DNA of 64,000 nt, taken from NCBI GenBank assembly GCA_025331565.1, contig JAFREQ010000158.1, forward strand, positions 194,501 to 258,500. The letters are read 5' to 3'. Positions 14,006-24,480 of this stretch are shown here, piece by piece (positions within the stretch are counted from its first letter, which is position 1; each line of letters starts with the position of its first letter). The notes beneath the pieces are model-generated. The model saw only the letters and a list, made by a program, of their open reading frames with translations, did not search any database and was not told where the DNA came from. Source of the DNA: Holacanthus passer. Taxonomy: Eukaryota; Chordata; Actinopteri; Pomacanthidae. The position numbers and the translations under genes were made by a program.

Positions 14006-17000
14006 TCGATCAAACTTTGTGCTTCTATGTTTGATGTCACAGAAAACCTTTTTTTGTTTTATCTAACAGTCAAACATTTTCCAGTAAGTAACAGGCAGGT
14101 GTTTGTGTAAAGACCCACCTGGATGCTCCGTAGCGAGGAGGTCTGGCTGTTGGGGGTTGATGGTGGTGTGGGGGGGCATAGGGGTCGTAGGCGATGGCTC
14201 CTGGTGACGGGGGAGGGGGCGGGCGGGGGTGACCTGCTGGCTGGAAGCGGGGGGGCAGGCCAGAGGGGGCGGGCCTCCATAGGATGGAGGTGGCATCAGC
14301 AGCTCCGCCCCCTTCACTCCGCTGCCACCCCGAGACTTTCTGAAGTATCGATGACGATGATGACGCTGACCACGAGAGTCCAAGTCTAACAGAGACAGAA
14401 AGAGACGAGGGCAGAGACAGGGAGACAGTCAGGAAGGTGCGTCAGTAGGCACATGGGCATTATGGTAGGTCAGGAGGACGTTACAGGAGAAAGAGCAGGA
14501 AGAGACTGAAGGAGCGGAACAGAAACTGGATCACAGCGTGAACGTACCCATGTCTCCTTTTCTGGTTGGAGCGGCAACGTTCCAGGCAGGAACTGGATTC
14601 ACTGGTTTCAGATCAGTTAGAGGAACCAGGTGTCTGACACACAGAGTGGGAAATGTTAACATTAAAGATGAACTGTTTTAAGTCAAAACTGGAGGCTGTA
14701 ACTCTCAGATCAACTCTGCTGTTACTGTCAGGTTTAGGTTGTGTGTGTGTGTGTTACTTCTCTCCCAGCTCCTCAATGAAGACGGTGACGGCTGATGAGT
14801 GTGTTCCTATTTCCTGGATGAAGGCATTGTAATATTTCCCCTTTGGCTCCAGACGCACCTGAAACACACAGGCGAAGGTAAATATACAGATATCTGAGGC
14901 TGAAAGAAGAAATCAAAAAGAAGAGGGAGCTGAGCCAGGTTACAAAGCTTTTGATTTATCACCACACGAAACCTCAGGTGATCGAAAGAATGAGGTTATG
15001 TATAAGAGCGGGAGACGTGAGTTCCCTCTGCAGGGCCTCGGCTGCTCTTTCATATTGAAAGGAGCCAGTTGAGGTGGTTCAGGCATCCGATCAGGATCCT
15101 GCTGGGCGCCTTCCATTGGAGGTTTTCTGGGCACGTACAACTGTTAGGAGACCCCGGGGTCGACCAGAACACAGACTATAGATCTCATCTGGCCTGGGAA
15201 CCCCTTGGGATCCACCAGGAGCAGCTGGAAAATGTTACTGAGGAAGGGGACGTCTGGATCGCCTTGGTGAAACACCTTCATATCCAGACTGCACAGCCAG
15301 ACTGGACCAGTTGAGAGTTGGACCAGGGAGTAAAATAAGTTTATTCATCTGCTGGATATCGAACATGTTTTACTGCAGTTCAAAATATTACATCAACTGA
15401 ACCTTTCAAAGCTGAAGCCTTCTGTTCTCTTCAGTAAATCTCGTCTGTGACGTCTCCAGAAACCACTCACTCCACTTTTTTTTTTACTGTAAAAGCTTCT
15501 AATACAGAGATGAAAAAAATATAATTTTGTCTCTTTGTTAACACTGTTAAACATAAAGCGGATCAACTGAGCGCTGAAAGACGTGATGCAACAAAACATT
15601 CCAATTTTTACTGAGGGAATGTTTCATTGAAGCAACCCTTCATAACTCTTTCAATAATCATGTGACTTTGCACTTTTTTCCACATTTGTTTCACTTCTTT
15701 GCATGTTTAGTACACCGGGTTCCTCCTTCGTGAAAACATATTGATGTACTTTGAACTGCGTCATGTACTGAACGTCACTCATACGTGTTCATCTACAGGC
15801 CCACTGATGAAAGGAGCTGAGTCAGATGTCCTGAGAAGGCCACCGTACTGAGATTTCAATTCAGGTATCAACATGCTGTTTCCTCTGGAGACACCTTCAG
15901 GACAAACTTGACTACATCTCGACTCTCCAGTCGGTTGTTGTCAGGGATGTTTGACAGCAGTTTGCTGTGTGTCTCCATCTCAGGTGACTTTGATCCAACC
16001 ACCAGCAGTACTGACCTGATGCAGGATTACTACCAGTAGGTGTCAGTGTTGTGGAGCGTTTTGTTACCTGACACTTGTCTCCCAGGAAGTACTGCCTTCC
16101 CGCAAACACCATGTAGTCCGTCTTCTGCATCTCTGTAAATAACACACAGATCACTTCAGTTAAACAGCATCACAGTAAAAACATTAAAACATATGGATTA
16201 ATACTCTCACATTAGTACCAGATGTCACTAATCTGATTTGACCAGTTTGTCAGTAATCTGAAACCTTCCTGGTCTCAGCATCACTCAAGCGTGTTTACTA
16301 CCTGCTGCTAAGATGGATGATTGTCTTTAATGTCTGTTATCTAAAGATTTTTTTCTGTCACGTAGAGATCAAACTCAGATCTTTCAATCTTGACTTGATG
16401 ATGCAGATTGTTGAGTGTTTTCACCTTCACAATGAGGCCACATTTTGAAAAATTCGAACTGTTGGCATAAAGTTTATTATGATCATCTTTGTCAACCTAA
16501 AAATAACAAAATAACTTGAATGTTTTAAATTGAAAGAAAACATATAAACCTGTAAATTGAGTCAGGAAGCTGTGATTCGTACAGGTGTGTGTTACCTTTG
16601 CAGGTGTCCTGCCAGACGTCAAACTCCAGGTTTCTATAAACTTCTCCATCCAGAGACTTCATCACTTTATAAGGAAGAGACAGTCTGGAGGGAGGCAGGA
16701 CTTCTGAAGGAGGCTGACCAATAAAAACAGGAGTCAGGACTCGGCACGTTTCAGGGTTTTTGTGTTCCCGTTTGTTATTGAACCAGATAATAAATTTGAT
16801 CTGATAGTTTCAGCTCTTCACTGAAGAGACGAGTGACGTTAACAGCTTTCACGGACGTCAGCGTTTAGTCAGGAAGTCTGTTTCTGGTTTGATCCACAAA
16901 ACAACTTTTAGACCTTTTAGAAACACTTACACAAACTAACATCAGTGCATTTCCACTCAGGTGTTTTCTGCTCACGTTGAAAATGTGAATAAAAACAGAC

Positions 17001-17657
17001 AAATATTCCCCAAGAGCTATTTCACTTCTGTTCAATCCTCTAAACTTTCACCTGAGGTGACATCATTCACATTAGCCTCCCACCTTTGGGTCATCTGTCG
17101 CAGCTCCGAGTTTCTCCTCAGCAGCTCCAGCTGACTCCAGCTCCTCCCTGCAGGATAAAACAAACACACACACCTGTAAGGTATAACATGACGTCATTGT
17201 ACAGGTGAGGCTGATGTGCAGCAGTTTGTGACCTCAATCCATTCACGTGAAAGAAGAGTGGACAGAGAGTGATGACTCATCATAATTATAATAAACACTC
17301 AGATTTATGAACCATCATCTAAAAGTTTTGTTTCAAATTAGAAACAGAAGAGGGAGAATATTTTTGGTCCAAGGCCAGTTTTTAACTGACCGGACAATGT
17401 GGTGACGCTGCTGATTTCCAGGGAGCAGATGATCAGGATTCATCGTCCTGGACCAGCAACAATGAGGAGGAGCAACATGTGGAAAACACACCATCAATCT
17501 CAGAGTCCCAGCTGAGTCCTCCCAAGACCCCACATCTTCTCATATTCAGATCAGATGAGACTTCTGACAAGTTTGTTTTGTGACCAGATGAACGACCGAT
17601 GTGGTAAGAAAACTGCAACATCTGCAAACTCCAAACAACCTGTAACCACACAGAAAA

Positions 17658-17695
<38 letters not shown>

Positions 17696-18276
17696 CTGTG
17701 ACCTCGGTCCTCAGGTGTGTCATAGCCGAGGTCGATGTCACTACACATTGACGGGCTGTTTCTATAACGACGTCCTCCGACCCTGAAAGCCTCCATGGCC
17801 TGACAGAGCTCCGCCTCCTCCAACCCAAACACCTGAGTGTAGAGCAGCTCGTACAACAGAGCTACACACGCACGCACGCACGCACGCACACGCACACACA
17901 CACACACACAGGTCTTCACTATGATGGTTTAATACTGAGAGTAGTCCTCATTCAGCCTGTCAATCACTCTGATGTACTGATCAGTGATCAATACTCACAC
18001 TGACACAGGGCGGCGGAGGTGGGGTAGCTCCTTGAGTAAACAATGTCATAGTGACCGTTGATGGAGCAACACAGCGTCACCTTGGCAACACAAAAGACTG
18101 ACCATCAGTACTGACCAATCACATCACAGTGTTTAATGTCAGCCAATCACAGTTCAGCCTGCTGACCATCAACACTGACAGGAAACTTTAAACTTCTTCA
18201 CCTTGTCAACAAAGTCGTCCTCTGAAATCACTGTGGCCGGTTTCCCCGGATAACGATAGATCAGGAAACAACGCCT

Positions 18277-18312
<36 letters not shown>

Positions 18313-18677
18313 AGGAACATTGAATGAAATCTTCCTCTTCTCTTCCTCTCTGAGAGTTAAATGCTTAGATCGACTCCACTCTCATGTCTAAAATAGCCAG
18401 CAGCCAGCTAGCTTAGCTTAGCATAAAGACTGGAGACAGGGGGAAACAACTAGCCTGGCCGTGTCCAAAGACAACAGATGAACATGTTACATCTGGTTTA
18501 TTTGATCGGTACAACACAGTGTGGTTTTCTGTGGGATTTAAAGCCTCAGCTAAAACGTCTGACATATTTGATTTCAACAAGTGGAAACTGATTCAGACTC
18601 GAGCAGGTGAGTGAACCTGAGGGTGTCTCACCTGTAGAGCTGAGACAGAGCCTTGATCTCCACCTGACCCACTGTCT

Positions 18678-18720
<43 letters not shown>

Positions 18721-19926
18721 ACACCTGTTCACAGGTAAAACACTGCTCCACTGTCAGTGGACTGAAGGTCACAGCAGCTCACCTTCGGGTCCTCCAGACG
18801 CTCCAGATATTTCTCAAATGAACCTTCAACAAACTGAAAGAGAAAAGAGACAAACGTCACTTTCTTTTTGTTCCAGACTTATTTTGACTGTTTTGACTTT
18901 GCGGTATTTTTCCTGTTGGCTGAACAGTTATCGTGTGTTTACTGGCTGCTCATAGCCTGGTTCTGGTTCTGGTCCTGATCACTGAAAAGCTTCTTTGATC
19001 GGAATCATCTTTTCTTCAGTTTCAAACCTCAACTTTTAACATTTAAATTGCGTTAGTACTGTGTTAGTACTCAGTCCTGACAGTCAGGTACTGCATTAAT
19101 TCACATGTTGAATGCTTCCAAATGATACTCAGTCACACTTGTGATCCGCTGTTTACATACACAGAATATGCTTCTCTCTGATTGGCTCTCAGGTGTTCAA
19201 CTGTTTAAGCTATGGTTCTAAATCACAGCTCAAGGTATGGTAACCTGTAGGTCACCATGGCAACAGGACCAATGCTGGAGTGACTCACCGGTTCAAAGTT
19301 GCACCTGTTGGCTCTCATGAAGTTGGCACAGTCCTGACGGATCCTCTGATGGTAGTTCTGAGAGTAATACAACTACAAACACACACAACCATGAGTTCAA
19401 CTGACCAATCAGCTCACAGTCCAGGTCAGAGCCACATCTGTAGGTGCACAGAGGAGGTGGAGTCTGCACACTACTGTTGTGACCAAACTCAGGTGTGATC
19501 TAATAATGTCACATCTATGAGGATGTTTAAAGAAGAGCTGACCCCTGAGACCCAGAGACCCCCACAGACCTGCAGAGACCACCAGAGACTCAGAGACCCC
19601 CACAGACCTGCAGAGACCACCAGAGACCCTCACAGACCTGCAGAGACCACCAGAGACTCAGAGACCCCCACAGACCTGCAGAGACCACCAGAGACCATGT
19701 GGGTGCTGCAGCAGGGGCCCTTAGAGACCAGCAGAGACCAGCAGACCCCCCCACCCCGGTCCCCGAGGCGTCCTCCTCTCTCCCGCAGCTGTGTCACCTG
19801 GCTCACCTGCTCGGACACGGCCCGGAACAGGCTGGACGCGTCCCGGGCCACCATCTTCCTGTAGAGGCCCAGGCTGCTCAGGTACTCGTCCATGTTGACG
19901 AAGTACTTCTTCAGGCCTTTCTGCAT
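5921..19926 (-). CDS. alg13: ALG13-like OTU/Tudor/proline-rich protein, no glycosyltransferase domain
   Basis: Twenty-five exons (transcript order): 19926-19807, 19372-19289, 18833-18783, 18678-18632, 18274-18202, 18080-17999, 17861-17696, 17147-17084, 16713-16596, 16132-16068, 14858-14758, 14633-14548, 14385-14119, 13918-13811, 12428-12281, 11871-11700, 10775-10740, 10632-10577, 9989-9921, 9278-9152, 9076-8957, 7880-7840, 7098-6987, 6564-6457, 6312-5921. They encode about 937 residues. Residues 12-150 are an OTU domain; the nucleophile motif reads RDASSLFRA (Ser32 where OTU proteases have Cys), while the GHYD histidine (about His135) is kept. A Tudor domain spans about 270-350 (AGRQYFLGDKCQ, VTVFIEELGEKHLVPL). 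The rest is low-complexity and Pro-rich, with landmarks such as ECQFGF and PPPYSYDPNGSDLP that also occur in human ALG13. All junctions keep phase except exon 13, which needs one extra base. The GT28 UDP-GlcNAc transferase part is not encoded here. Confidence 0.92.
6457..6564 (-). other. alg13: alg13 penultimate exon, Pro/Ser/Gly-rich
   Basis: A 108-nt exon with phase-1 borders, acceptor CCCCCAG and donor GCG|GTCAGT. It encodes a tail with PPSYPESARG and PPSSYPESSR, an internal near-repeat of about 16 residues. It reads through to the final exon (APAPSVEG), supporting the long C-terminal low-complexity tail. Confidence 0.75.
7883..7945. repeat. (CA)n microsatellite abutting an alg13 acceptor
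   Basis: About 31 CA units. On the minus-strand transcript this is (UG)n followed directly by UAG and the 41-nt exon 7880-7840, so the repeat stands where the polypyrimidine tract should be. Confidence 0.95.
8270..8780. repeat. possible nonautonomous DNA transposon remnant
   Basis: Blocks such as GTTCAGACTGCAGGCAAATCAGATTTG and, about 450 bp on, GATTTGGGCTGGCAGTCTGAAC face each other as an imperfect inverted pair (GTTCAGACTG / CAGTCTGAAC). This arrangement is typical of old fish hAT-type MITEs. No transposase is present. The family is inferred from the ends only. Confidence 0.45.
9126..9149. repeat. (TG)n microsatellite at an alg13 donor
   Basis: On the minus-strand transcript the exon 9278-9152 ends TTCAG| and the intron begins GUACACACAC..., so the CA tract starts inside the donor site. 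Confidence 0.9.
12702..13482 (+). mobile_element. Tc1/mariner-like element, internally deleted and dead
   Basis: The left end reads CAGTAATGTGCAAAAGTTTTAGGCA, a typical fish Tc1 end, followed by its AT-rich leader up to about 12,985. The leader is then joined directly to the C-terminal half of the transposase (about 12,990-13,482), so the DNA-binding N-terminus is lost. The catalytic region shows QVWGCIS, LQQDYDPKHTA and SPDLNSIQSVWD. In active Tc1 transposases the last motif carries the third acidic residue (PIE); here it is Gln. Elements of this superfamily move DNA by cut and paste; this copy cannot. The right inverted end is not seen and a LINE-type tail follows. It sits in an alg13 intron in antisense. 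Confidence 0.85.
13527..13619 (+). mobile_element. LINE 3' tail (Rex1/Babar-like?), copy 1
   Basis: The segment AACAAGTGAATTTCCCCT..GGGGAATCAATAAAAGCTATC followed by (TTATC)n repeats is the 3' end pattern of a fish non-LTR retroelement. The same sequence appears in reverse at 22,150-22,255. Only the tail is present here, fused to the Tc1 remnant. Confidence 0.65.
13953..14003. repeat. (CA)n microsatellite upstream of an alg13 acceptor
   Basis: About 25 CA units. On the transcript it is (UG)n ending about 35 nt before the acceptor of exon 13918-13811. Confidence 0.95.
14119..14385 (-). other. alg13: alg13 exon 13 with a one-base frame break
   Basis: The incoming frame (after exon 12, ATG G|AC TTG GAC) reads DLDSRGQRHHRHRYFRKSRG; the frame needed to enter exon 14 (AG|A AGC TCC) reads back as AYDPYAPPHHHQ and PPRYGAS. 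Both halves look genuine, yet they are in different frames, and the exon is 267 nt where 268 would keep phase. The switch falls in the C-rich run on the transcript strand around 14,250-14,285. A missing base in that homopolymer, either an assembly error or a real indel, is the simplest reading. Confidence 0.7.
14940..15320 (+). mobile_element. LINE reverse-transcriptase C-terminal remnant
   Basis: A degraded frame contains SQLRWFRHPIRI, GAFHWRFSGH and LAWEPLGIHQEQLE, the shape of the well-known C-terminal end of an abundant fish LINE polyprotein (SQLRWFGH..., RLAWERLGIPPEELE). It carries stops and lost residues, lies antisense in an alg13 intron and is inactive. The exact LINE clade is not determined. 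Confidence 0.7.
17661..17693. repeat. (TG)n microsatellite at an alg13 donor
   Basis: On the transcript the exon 17861-17696 ends CACAG| and the intron starts GUACACACAC.... The tract continues for about 16 CA units. Confidence 0.95.
17864..17910. repeat. (CACG)n/(CA)n compound microsatellite at an alg13 acceptor
   Basis: On the transcript this is (UG)n then (CGUG)n and GUGUGUAG|, the acceptor of exon 17861-17696. With the donor repeat at 17661-17693, this exon is flanked on both sides by CA/TG repeats. Confidence 0.93.
18281..18307. repeat. (CA)n microsatellite at an alg13 acceptor
   Basis: On the transcript, (UG)n then UAUGUAG| precedes exon 18274-18202. Confidence 0.93.
18391..18466 (+). 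repeat. fish interspersed repeat, copy A
   Basis: Contains AGCTAGCTTAGCTTAGCATAAAGACTGGAGACAGGGGGAAAC, a sequence also found at 53,803-53,842 and very common in percomorph genomes from memory. No coding capacity. The family name is not certain. Confidence 0.6.
18685..18717. repeat. (CA)n microsatellite at an alg13 acceptor
   Basis: On the transcript, (UG)n followed by UUUUCAG| precedes exon 18678-18632. Confidence 0.93.
19541..19735. repeat. minisatellite in alg13 intron 1
   Basis: Tandem copies built from GACCACCAGAGACTCAGAGA and CCCCCACAGACCTGCAGA form a unit of about 38 bp, with shortened copies. It begins about 65 bp from exon 1 and is GA/CT-asymmetric. Confidence 0.85.
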
Positions 19927-20160
19927 CCCTCCGCCGGTGAACGAGCGGCCTCCTGCCCGCTGGACTCAGTGAAAACGCTGCGGTCCGGAGGAGCCGCCAC
20001 GTGACTCCGACAGGTGAGTTCAATGACGCTGATGAGGCGTGAGGCGTTCAGGGACCCGCCGGGGAGCCGGAATATGAAGCGGTTGTGTAGCAGCTGACTC
20101 TGTGCCGGATCCGCCTACAAGTCGCCAGATTCACATAGCAATCACGGCCGTCGCGCGCCT
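19927..20160 (-). promoter_or_regulatory. CpG-rich promoter region of alg13
   Basis: CpG density jumps here compared with both sides. The minus-strand ATG at 19926 sits in GGAGGG-ATG-CAG with no acceptor immediately upstream, so this reads as a 5' UTR and promoter and not an internal exon. The transcription start is inferred. Confidence 0.5.
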
Positions 20161-21016
20161 GTGTACCAGATGTGGCCCGGACCATCAAACTGACAGTCGA
20201 GGTGATTGGTTAGGGGCTTTTCCGGGCCGGCCAATGCAAAACTAACGCGCTCAAAATTTGAAATTTAACAGTCCCCCATGACCGGGAGCAGGTGCTCAAC
20301 AGCAGACGTCAAACAACATCGAGAAGTGGCAAATATTAAAAGTAAGTGCTTTATTTAACACGATACTCGTGCCATAAAAACTATCGGCATGTTTTTTTTA
20401 GCGTTTTGTAGCGTTTGGGCTCTCATTAAAGTTAACGACAACAGTGGATATAATGCCCGTTGTTCACATTAGCGTCAATGTTAATTTTAGGCGCGCATTA
20501 GCTATATGCCGGTAACTACGCTGCCAAACCTTAACGTTACTGAACTGTATTTACAATGACAATAGCATGAGCGTCAGCAAGAGTCAGTTATACTTGTTTT
20601 CGGTTGTGCACACGATAAGATGTTCAAATTGTAACGCAAACGTAACCAATTTGCTGTGACACAGAGCTGGGAGGAGGGACACGGATCCTCCGCTCCCCGA
20701 GGCTGGGAGGGGTCGGCAAAGGGCCGCGGGCAGCCCGAGGAGCCTCCTCCTCCTCGGACAGGAGCCGCAGCCCTCCTCGCGCCGGAAGACCGGAGAAACG
20801 CTCGTGCTCGCCGGAAGACCCGCTGCTGCGGGGGGCCGGGAGTGTTTTTTGAAAAACTTTAATAGGACTTGGGCCATTTTTTAAAAGTTGGTGACGATAA
20901 ACAAAATCTACATTTATATGAGATGTCTATGCATGCATGCAGTAATAAGAGACATGTTTATGTGGAGATTTGGTCATGGTGCCTCATATGTTAATCCCCT
21001 AAAGTGTTTATTTTAG

Positions 21017-21964
21017 ATGATTATACGTCAGCTTGGCAGGCCATGAAGAAATCCTTGACCTGCCAAACGTCGGAGCTTGACTCTGATCATTGCGAGGAGG
21101 AGGTGGCAACACAACGGCTTAAAAGGAAACGTAAATCCATGTAAGCTCAAATAGCAATCCGATTTAATGTTAAAATTACACAATTTCTTTGGCAGTAATG
21201 CATATTTTCTTTGTATTAATAGCCACCGCTGAGGCAATACAGATGCTGAAAGTGATCAGGAAGAGGTTCCACAAAACAACCAGGCCTAATCACCACAGCC
21301 TCCAAAATCCAATTCAAGTAAAACTCAGCAGTCCTTGTCATGCCCTGCGCCACCAGTGCCATCTCCTTACCGATCATCACTTCATGAGTCACCACCTTCA
21401 CTTCCACCACCACCTGTGTCATCTCCTCGCTGGTCATCATCACTTAATGAGTCAGTACCATCAATAATGCCACCAGTGTCATCTCCAAGGTAAACGAAAG
21501 ATGACTGCATTGTTTGTGTGTATTTTTTTGTCACAAAAAAGTAGAGAATTATACATTTGTGCTGATTATTCGTTCAATTCACCAGTTCTTCATATCTCAC
21601 CTTTCTTTAAACCCCATACCAAGATGCCAAATTCCACCTTCACACCGGTCGTCTCTGAGCCCCACTCAATCTCCTCATCGATCATCACAATTTGTGTCAT
21701 CTCCATATTGGTCACCATCAAGCCCAGTGTCATCTCCTCATCATCGTTCATCGTCATGCCCAGTCTCATCTCCTCATCAGTCATCAGCAAGCTCCATGCC
21801 ATCTCCTCATTGGTCATCGCCATCATGTCAAGAACCATCTTCTCAGCCCTCCTCATTCTCTGCACCCCACTCATAGTCATCCCTGTGGTATCAAGACAGT
21901 CCTGAACTCTTCAGGCCATCTTTGAAATTGGGGCGATCGGGAATAGACCAGATACCTTGCTCTG
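21017..21964 (+). pseudogene. three-exon relic gene with Ser/Pro-rich repeats
   Basis: Exon a, 21017-21129 or so (after TTTTAG, to CCAT|GTAAGC), reads DYTSAWQAMKKS and ends in LKRKRKS. Exon b, 21223-21489 (TTAATAG to CCAAG|GTAAAC), continues in the matching phase as DAESDQEEVPQNNQ, then a Pro/Ser region. Exon c, 21624-21964 (ACCAAG to CTCTG|GTAAGT), repeats SSP-type blocks (VSSPHHRSS, PVSSPHQSS). Phase is kept at both junctions, but at least three in-frame stops interrupt it (TGA near the start of exon b, TAA inside it, TAG late in exon c). Retained introns argue against a processed copy. It resembles, from memory, a multicopy fish family with a DUF4806-like domain, but I hold this loosely. 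No upstream exon with a start codon was found. Confidence 0.55.
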
Positions 21965-22149
21965 GTAAGTTTCCACGACTGTACTTCCTAACTGCACATC
22001 AGCTTTAATGTTTTTGTATTAATGATCATTACTTCTGTCAGTTGCAGATCTAGCATTCCTCTTTAGATGATGTTGCGTTTGTGTGGGACAATAAACAAGT
22101 AACCTAGGCAGATAGCCTTTGTAGATAGACTGATGAGTTTCATCAGGAG

Positions 22150-22660
22150 GGCAGAAGATAAGATAAGATAAGATTAGATAGCTTTTATTGCTCCCCCTTA
22201 GGTGAAATTCACTTGTTACAGCAGCAGAGCAGGCAAATTGAAGTACAGTATTTCAAAATAAATACAAATAAAGTGGCTAAGTTAAAAATAAAGCAGCAAT
22301 AACAAAAAATAAGGTGGCATAAATAGAAACAACTAGAAAAAGTAGAAACAGTATTTATACTAAGTAAGGTATTTACACTGTGTAGCCCTCTTTTTCCTTG
22401 TTAATTGACATCCAGAAGTATTTGACATACTATATCCATATGAGAATGAAGATGCTATAAATGCTATTGCACAGAAATTGCTATGGTGTTGCACAGACAG
22501 TGGGGATAAATTCCTACATATTGCACAGTGAAGCAGAAATGCTGTCATCAGTGAAATGCAGTCATCAGTTACTTATAATGAGGTGTTAAAGATTCTGATT
22601 GCAGTGGGTATGAAAGACCTGCGGTAGCACTCCTTGCAGGGTGGAAGCACTAAAACCCTT
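22150..22660 (-). mobile_element. LINE 3' end (Rex1/Babar-like?), copy 2
   Basis: Read on the minus strand it ends AACAAGTGAATTTCACCTAAGGGGGAGCAATAAAAGC followed by (TTATC)n, matching the tail at 13,527-13,619. About 400 bp more of its 3' region is present (through ATGAAAGACCTGCGGTAGCACTCC on the plus strand). No reverse transcriptase remains. Confidence 0.65.
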
Positions 22661-24480
22661 CCATACAGTTTTTTTTTCTTTGGCCACAGACTTGTGGCAA
22701 AGCTGTGTTTAGTCATTTAAAGATTAACATGTATTCAGCAAAGTAATTTTTGCAAATATCACGAAACATGTAACAAAACTAAAAGCTGCAAACTTGACAG
22801 AGAAACTCCCCAAAGGTGGGGGAAAATAGTTTCTGAAATATCCTTTTGTAGCTCCAAATTAACAAAGATTTCTGTCTCATGCAGAGAGTATGCACATTGT
22901 TTGTACTGCACAACATCCTGTAGGTATTTGACATGAGTACATCACCATATATGTATGAATAATACACTAAAAGAAAAGCCTTTCCAATCCTATATTACCC
23001 ACTGACATAATCTGATTCCCCTTTAACATAACTAAATTCATCATTAACTATTCCTTTTTCTGTGTTATCATGTTGGTTCAGGAGATGTGATGCGAAATGC
23101 ATAATACAATTATGGTTCAAAGTAAAATGGCTGCCACAGCAACCACAAAGTAATTCTGCAATTGCTCCATATCGGAAAATGTTCATGGCTCCAAACTATA
23201 CATTTGTATCAATTGTATATAGTTTCATACTTTTATAAAAGTCAACGATTCACCTCAAATTTTATATATAGCATCTGGACTAAACATTGTTGTCCACTTT
23301 CACTTTGCATTGCTTAAATTAATTTGCTGTGAATGTTGTTTGTATAGATACTGTATGCAAATGTCATGTCGCAAAGCAAGCAACAGACACGGACATCAAC
23401 AAACATTTTTAGATTAGATGGTTCAACTAAGCGTCTGACCGAGAGGTGGTCGTCGGGACCGGGAGCGCAGGTAACACTAGATGCAACTGATATTTTAATC
23501 AAATTATCTTACTGTATCATGGCTGATGGTTGTCACGTAAGGGATAATGTATAGTAAGCCGGTGATTACAGGAAAAATAACTCCTGACAGGGGGATGGAA
23601 CTGTTGGAATTGTTCAAAAAGACACTGGACCGGATCCATTTCACCAATTCGGGCCGAATTTTGCAGCACATCTGGCCCATATCCGGTCCAGTTACATTTT
23701 CCTATCTGGTACTCTGAAGAAGTACAAATAGCTCTGTGTAAAAATACAGAACATGTATTTAAAGTACTTCTTATGAAGGAACGTGCTTCATTATTATTAT
23801 TATCATTAATGCTGCTGCTTTCATGTGTGAGCAGCCTTTTACTTTTGAACCAGTTTAAAGTACTTAATGTAATATTGTTATTTAATGACGACGAGTCACA
23901 TTTTATTACTTCATCTAATATTTTATTCCTTCATCTCATGTTTTCTTTGTCAAAGTAACTGCAGCTGTCAGATGAATGTAATAGAGTAAAAAGTACAATA
24001 TTTGATATTAGTCAAGTACCTCAAATGTGTACTTTAGTACTGGAGTAACTGCACTTACTGTAAACATTACATAATTACATTCCTCCTGATGGTGGCGCAA
24101 CAATCAAAAGTTCAAACTGAAGCTTGATGCAGAATCTTTGTTTCAGCGTCACAGTGCTTTAATTATTTCCAGGTGTTTGAGACCTGCAGGTGTGACGTCA
24201 GAGATCTTCTTCAGGGTCTGACTCAAGTCTGGAAGAGTCAGACTGAGAAAACAAGCTTGTGTTGAAAGTGAATGTTTTCAGTTTTGTAGTGGATCTGCAG
24301 TCATGTTTGTTCATTCTGTTCACTGCTTATTTGAAGGTTCAGTGTTTTTATCTGTCCACATCTTTGATTCTCTGATCATAGTTTCAACCACCATTTCTCA
24401 TTTTTGTAACAACAGCAGATTTTATTTCATTTAAAAATACAAGTTCATCTCAAACGTGACAAATATGAGCAACGTGACAG
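22661..24480. other. intergenic stretch before aars2
   Basis: I see no exon with splice support. The part up to 23,712 lies inside the putative insert; subterminal repeats (GGACCGGATC, CATCTGGCCCATATCCGG) are at 23,620-23,712. The remainder is AT-rich with nothing recognisable. Confidence 0.45.

Larger units (their letters stand above)
20163..23712. mobile_element. putative DNA-transposon-like insert with a nested relic gene
   Basis: The left boundary begins GTACCAGATGTGGCCCGGACC and the right boundary ends ATCTGGTAC, a 9-bp perfect inverted pair; subterminal CCAGATGTG/CACATCTGG and GGACC/GGTCC elements also face each other. Between them lie a GC-rich block (20,660-20,850), the relic gene (21,017-21,964) and a LINE tail (22,150-22,660). 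I cannot identify a target-site duplication, so the element boundaries and class are inference. Confidence 0.35.

Noticed and set aside
13685..14110. Cys-Val or Thr-His repeat open frames
   Set aside because: They are translations of the CA/TG microsatellite at 13,953-14,003.
14262..14385. Alternative donor CCAGGTGG|GTCTTT to explain exon 13 without a frame break
   Set aside because: It keeps one frame but discards the ALG13-like AYDPYAPPHHHQ and PPRYGAS sequence and uses a weak donor in place of CCAG|GTGGGT; kept only as the stated refutation test.
14119..14389. Plus-strand Gly-rich open frame
   Set aside because: It is the antisense of alg13 exon 13, whose Pro-rich coding makes the complement open.
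20584..20877. A 97-residue GC-rich open frame on the minus strand and its 68-residue partner on the plus strand
   Set aside because: A GC-rich block gives open frames on both strands; no domain, no matching splice sites and no link in phase to the relic exons downstream.
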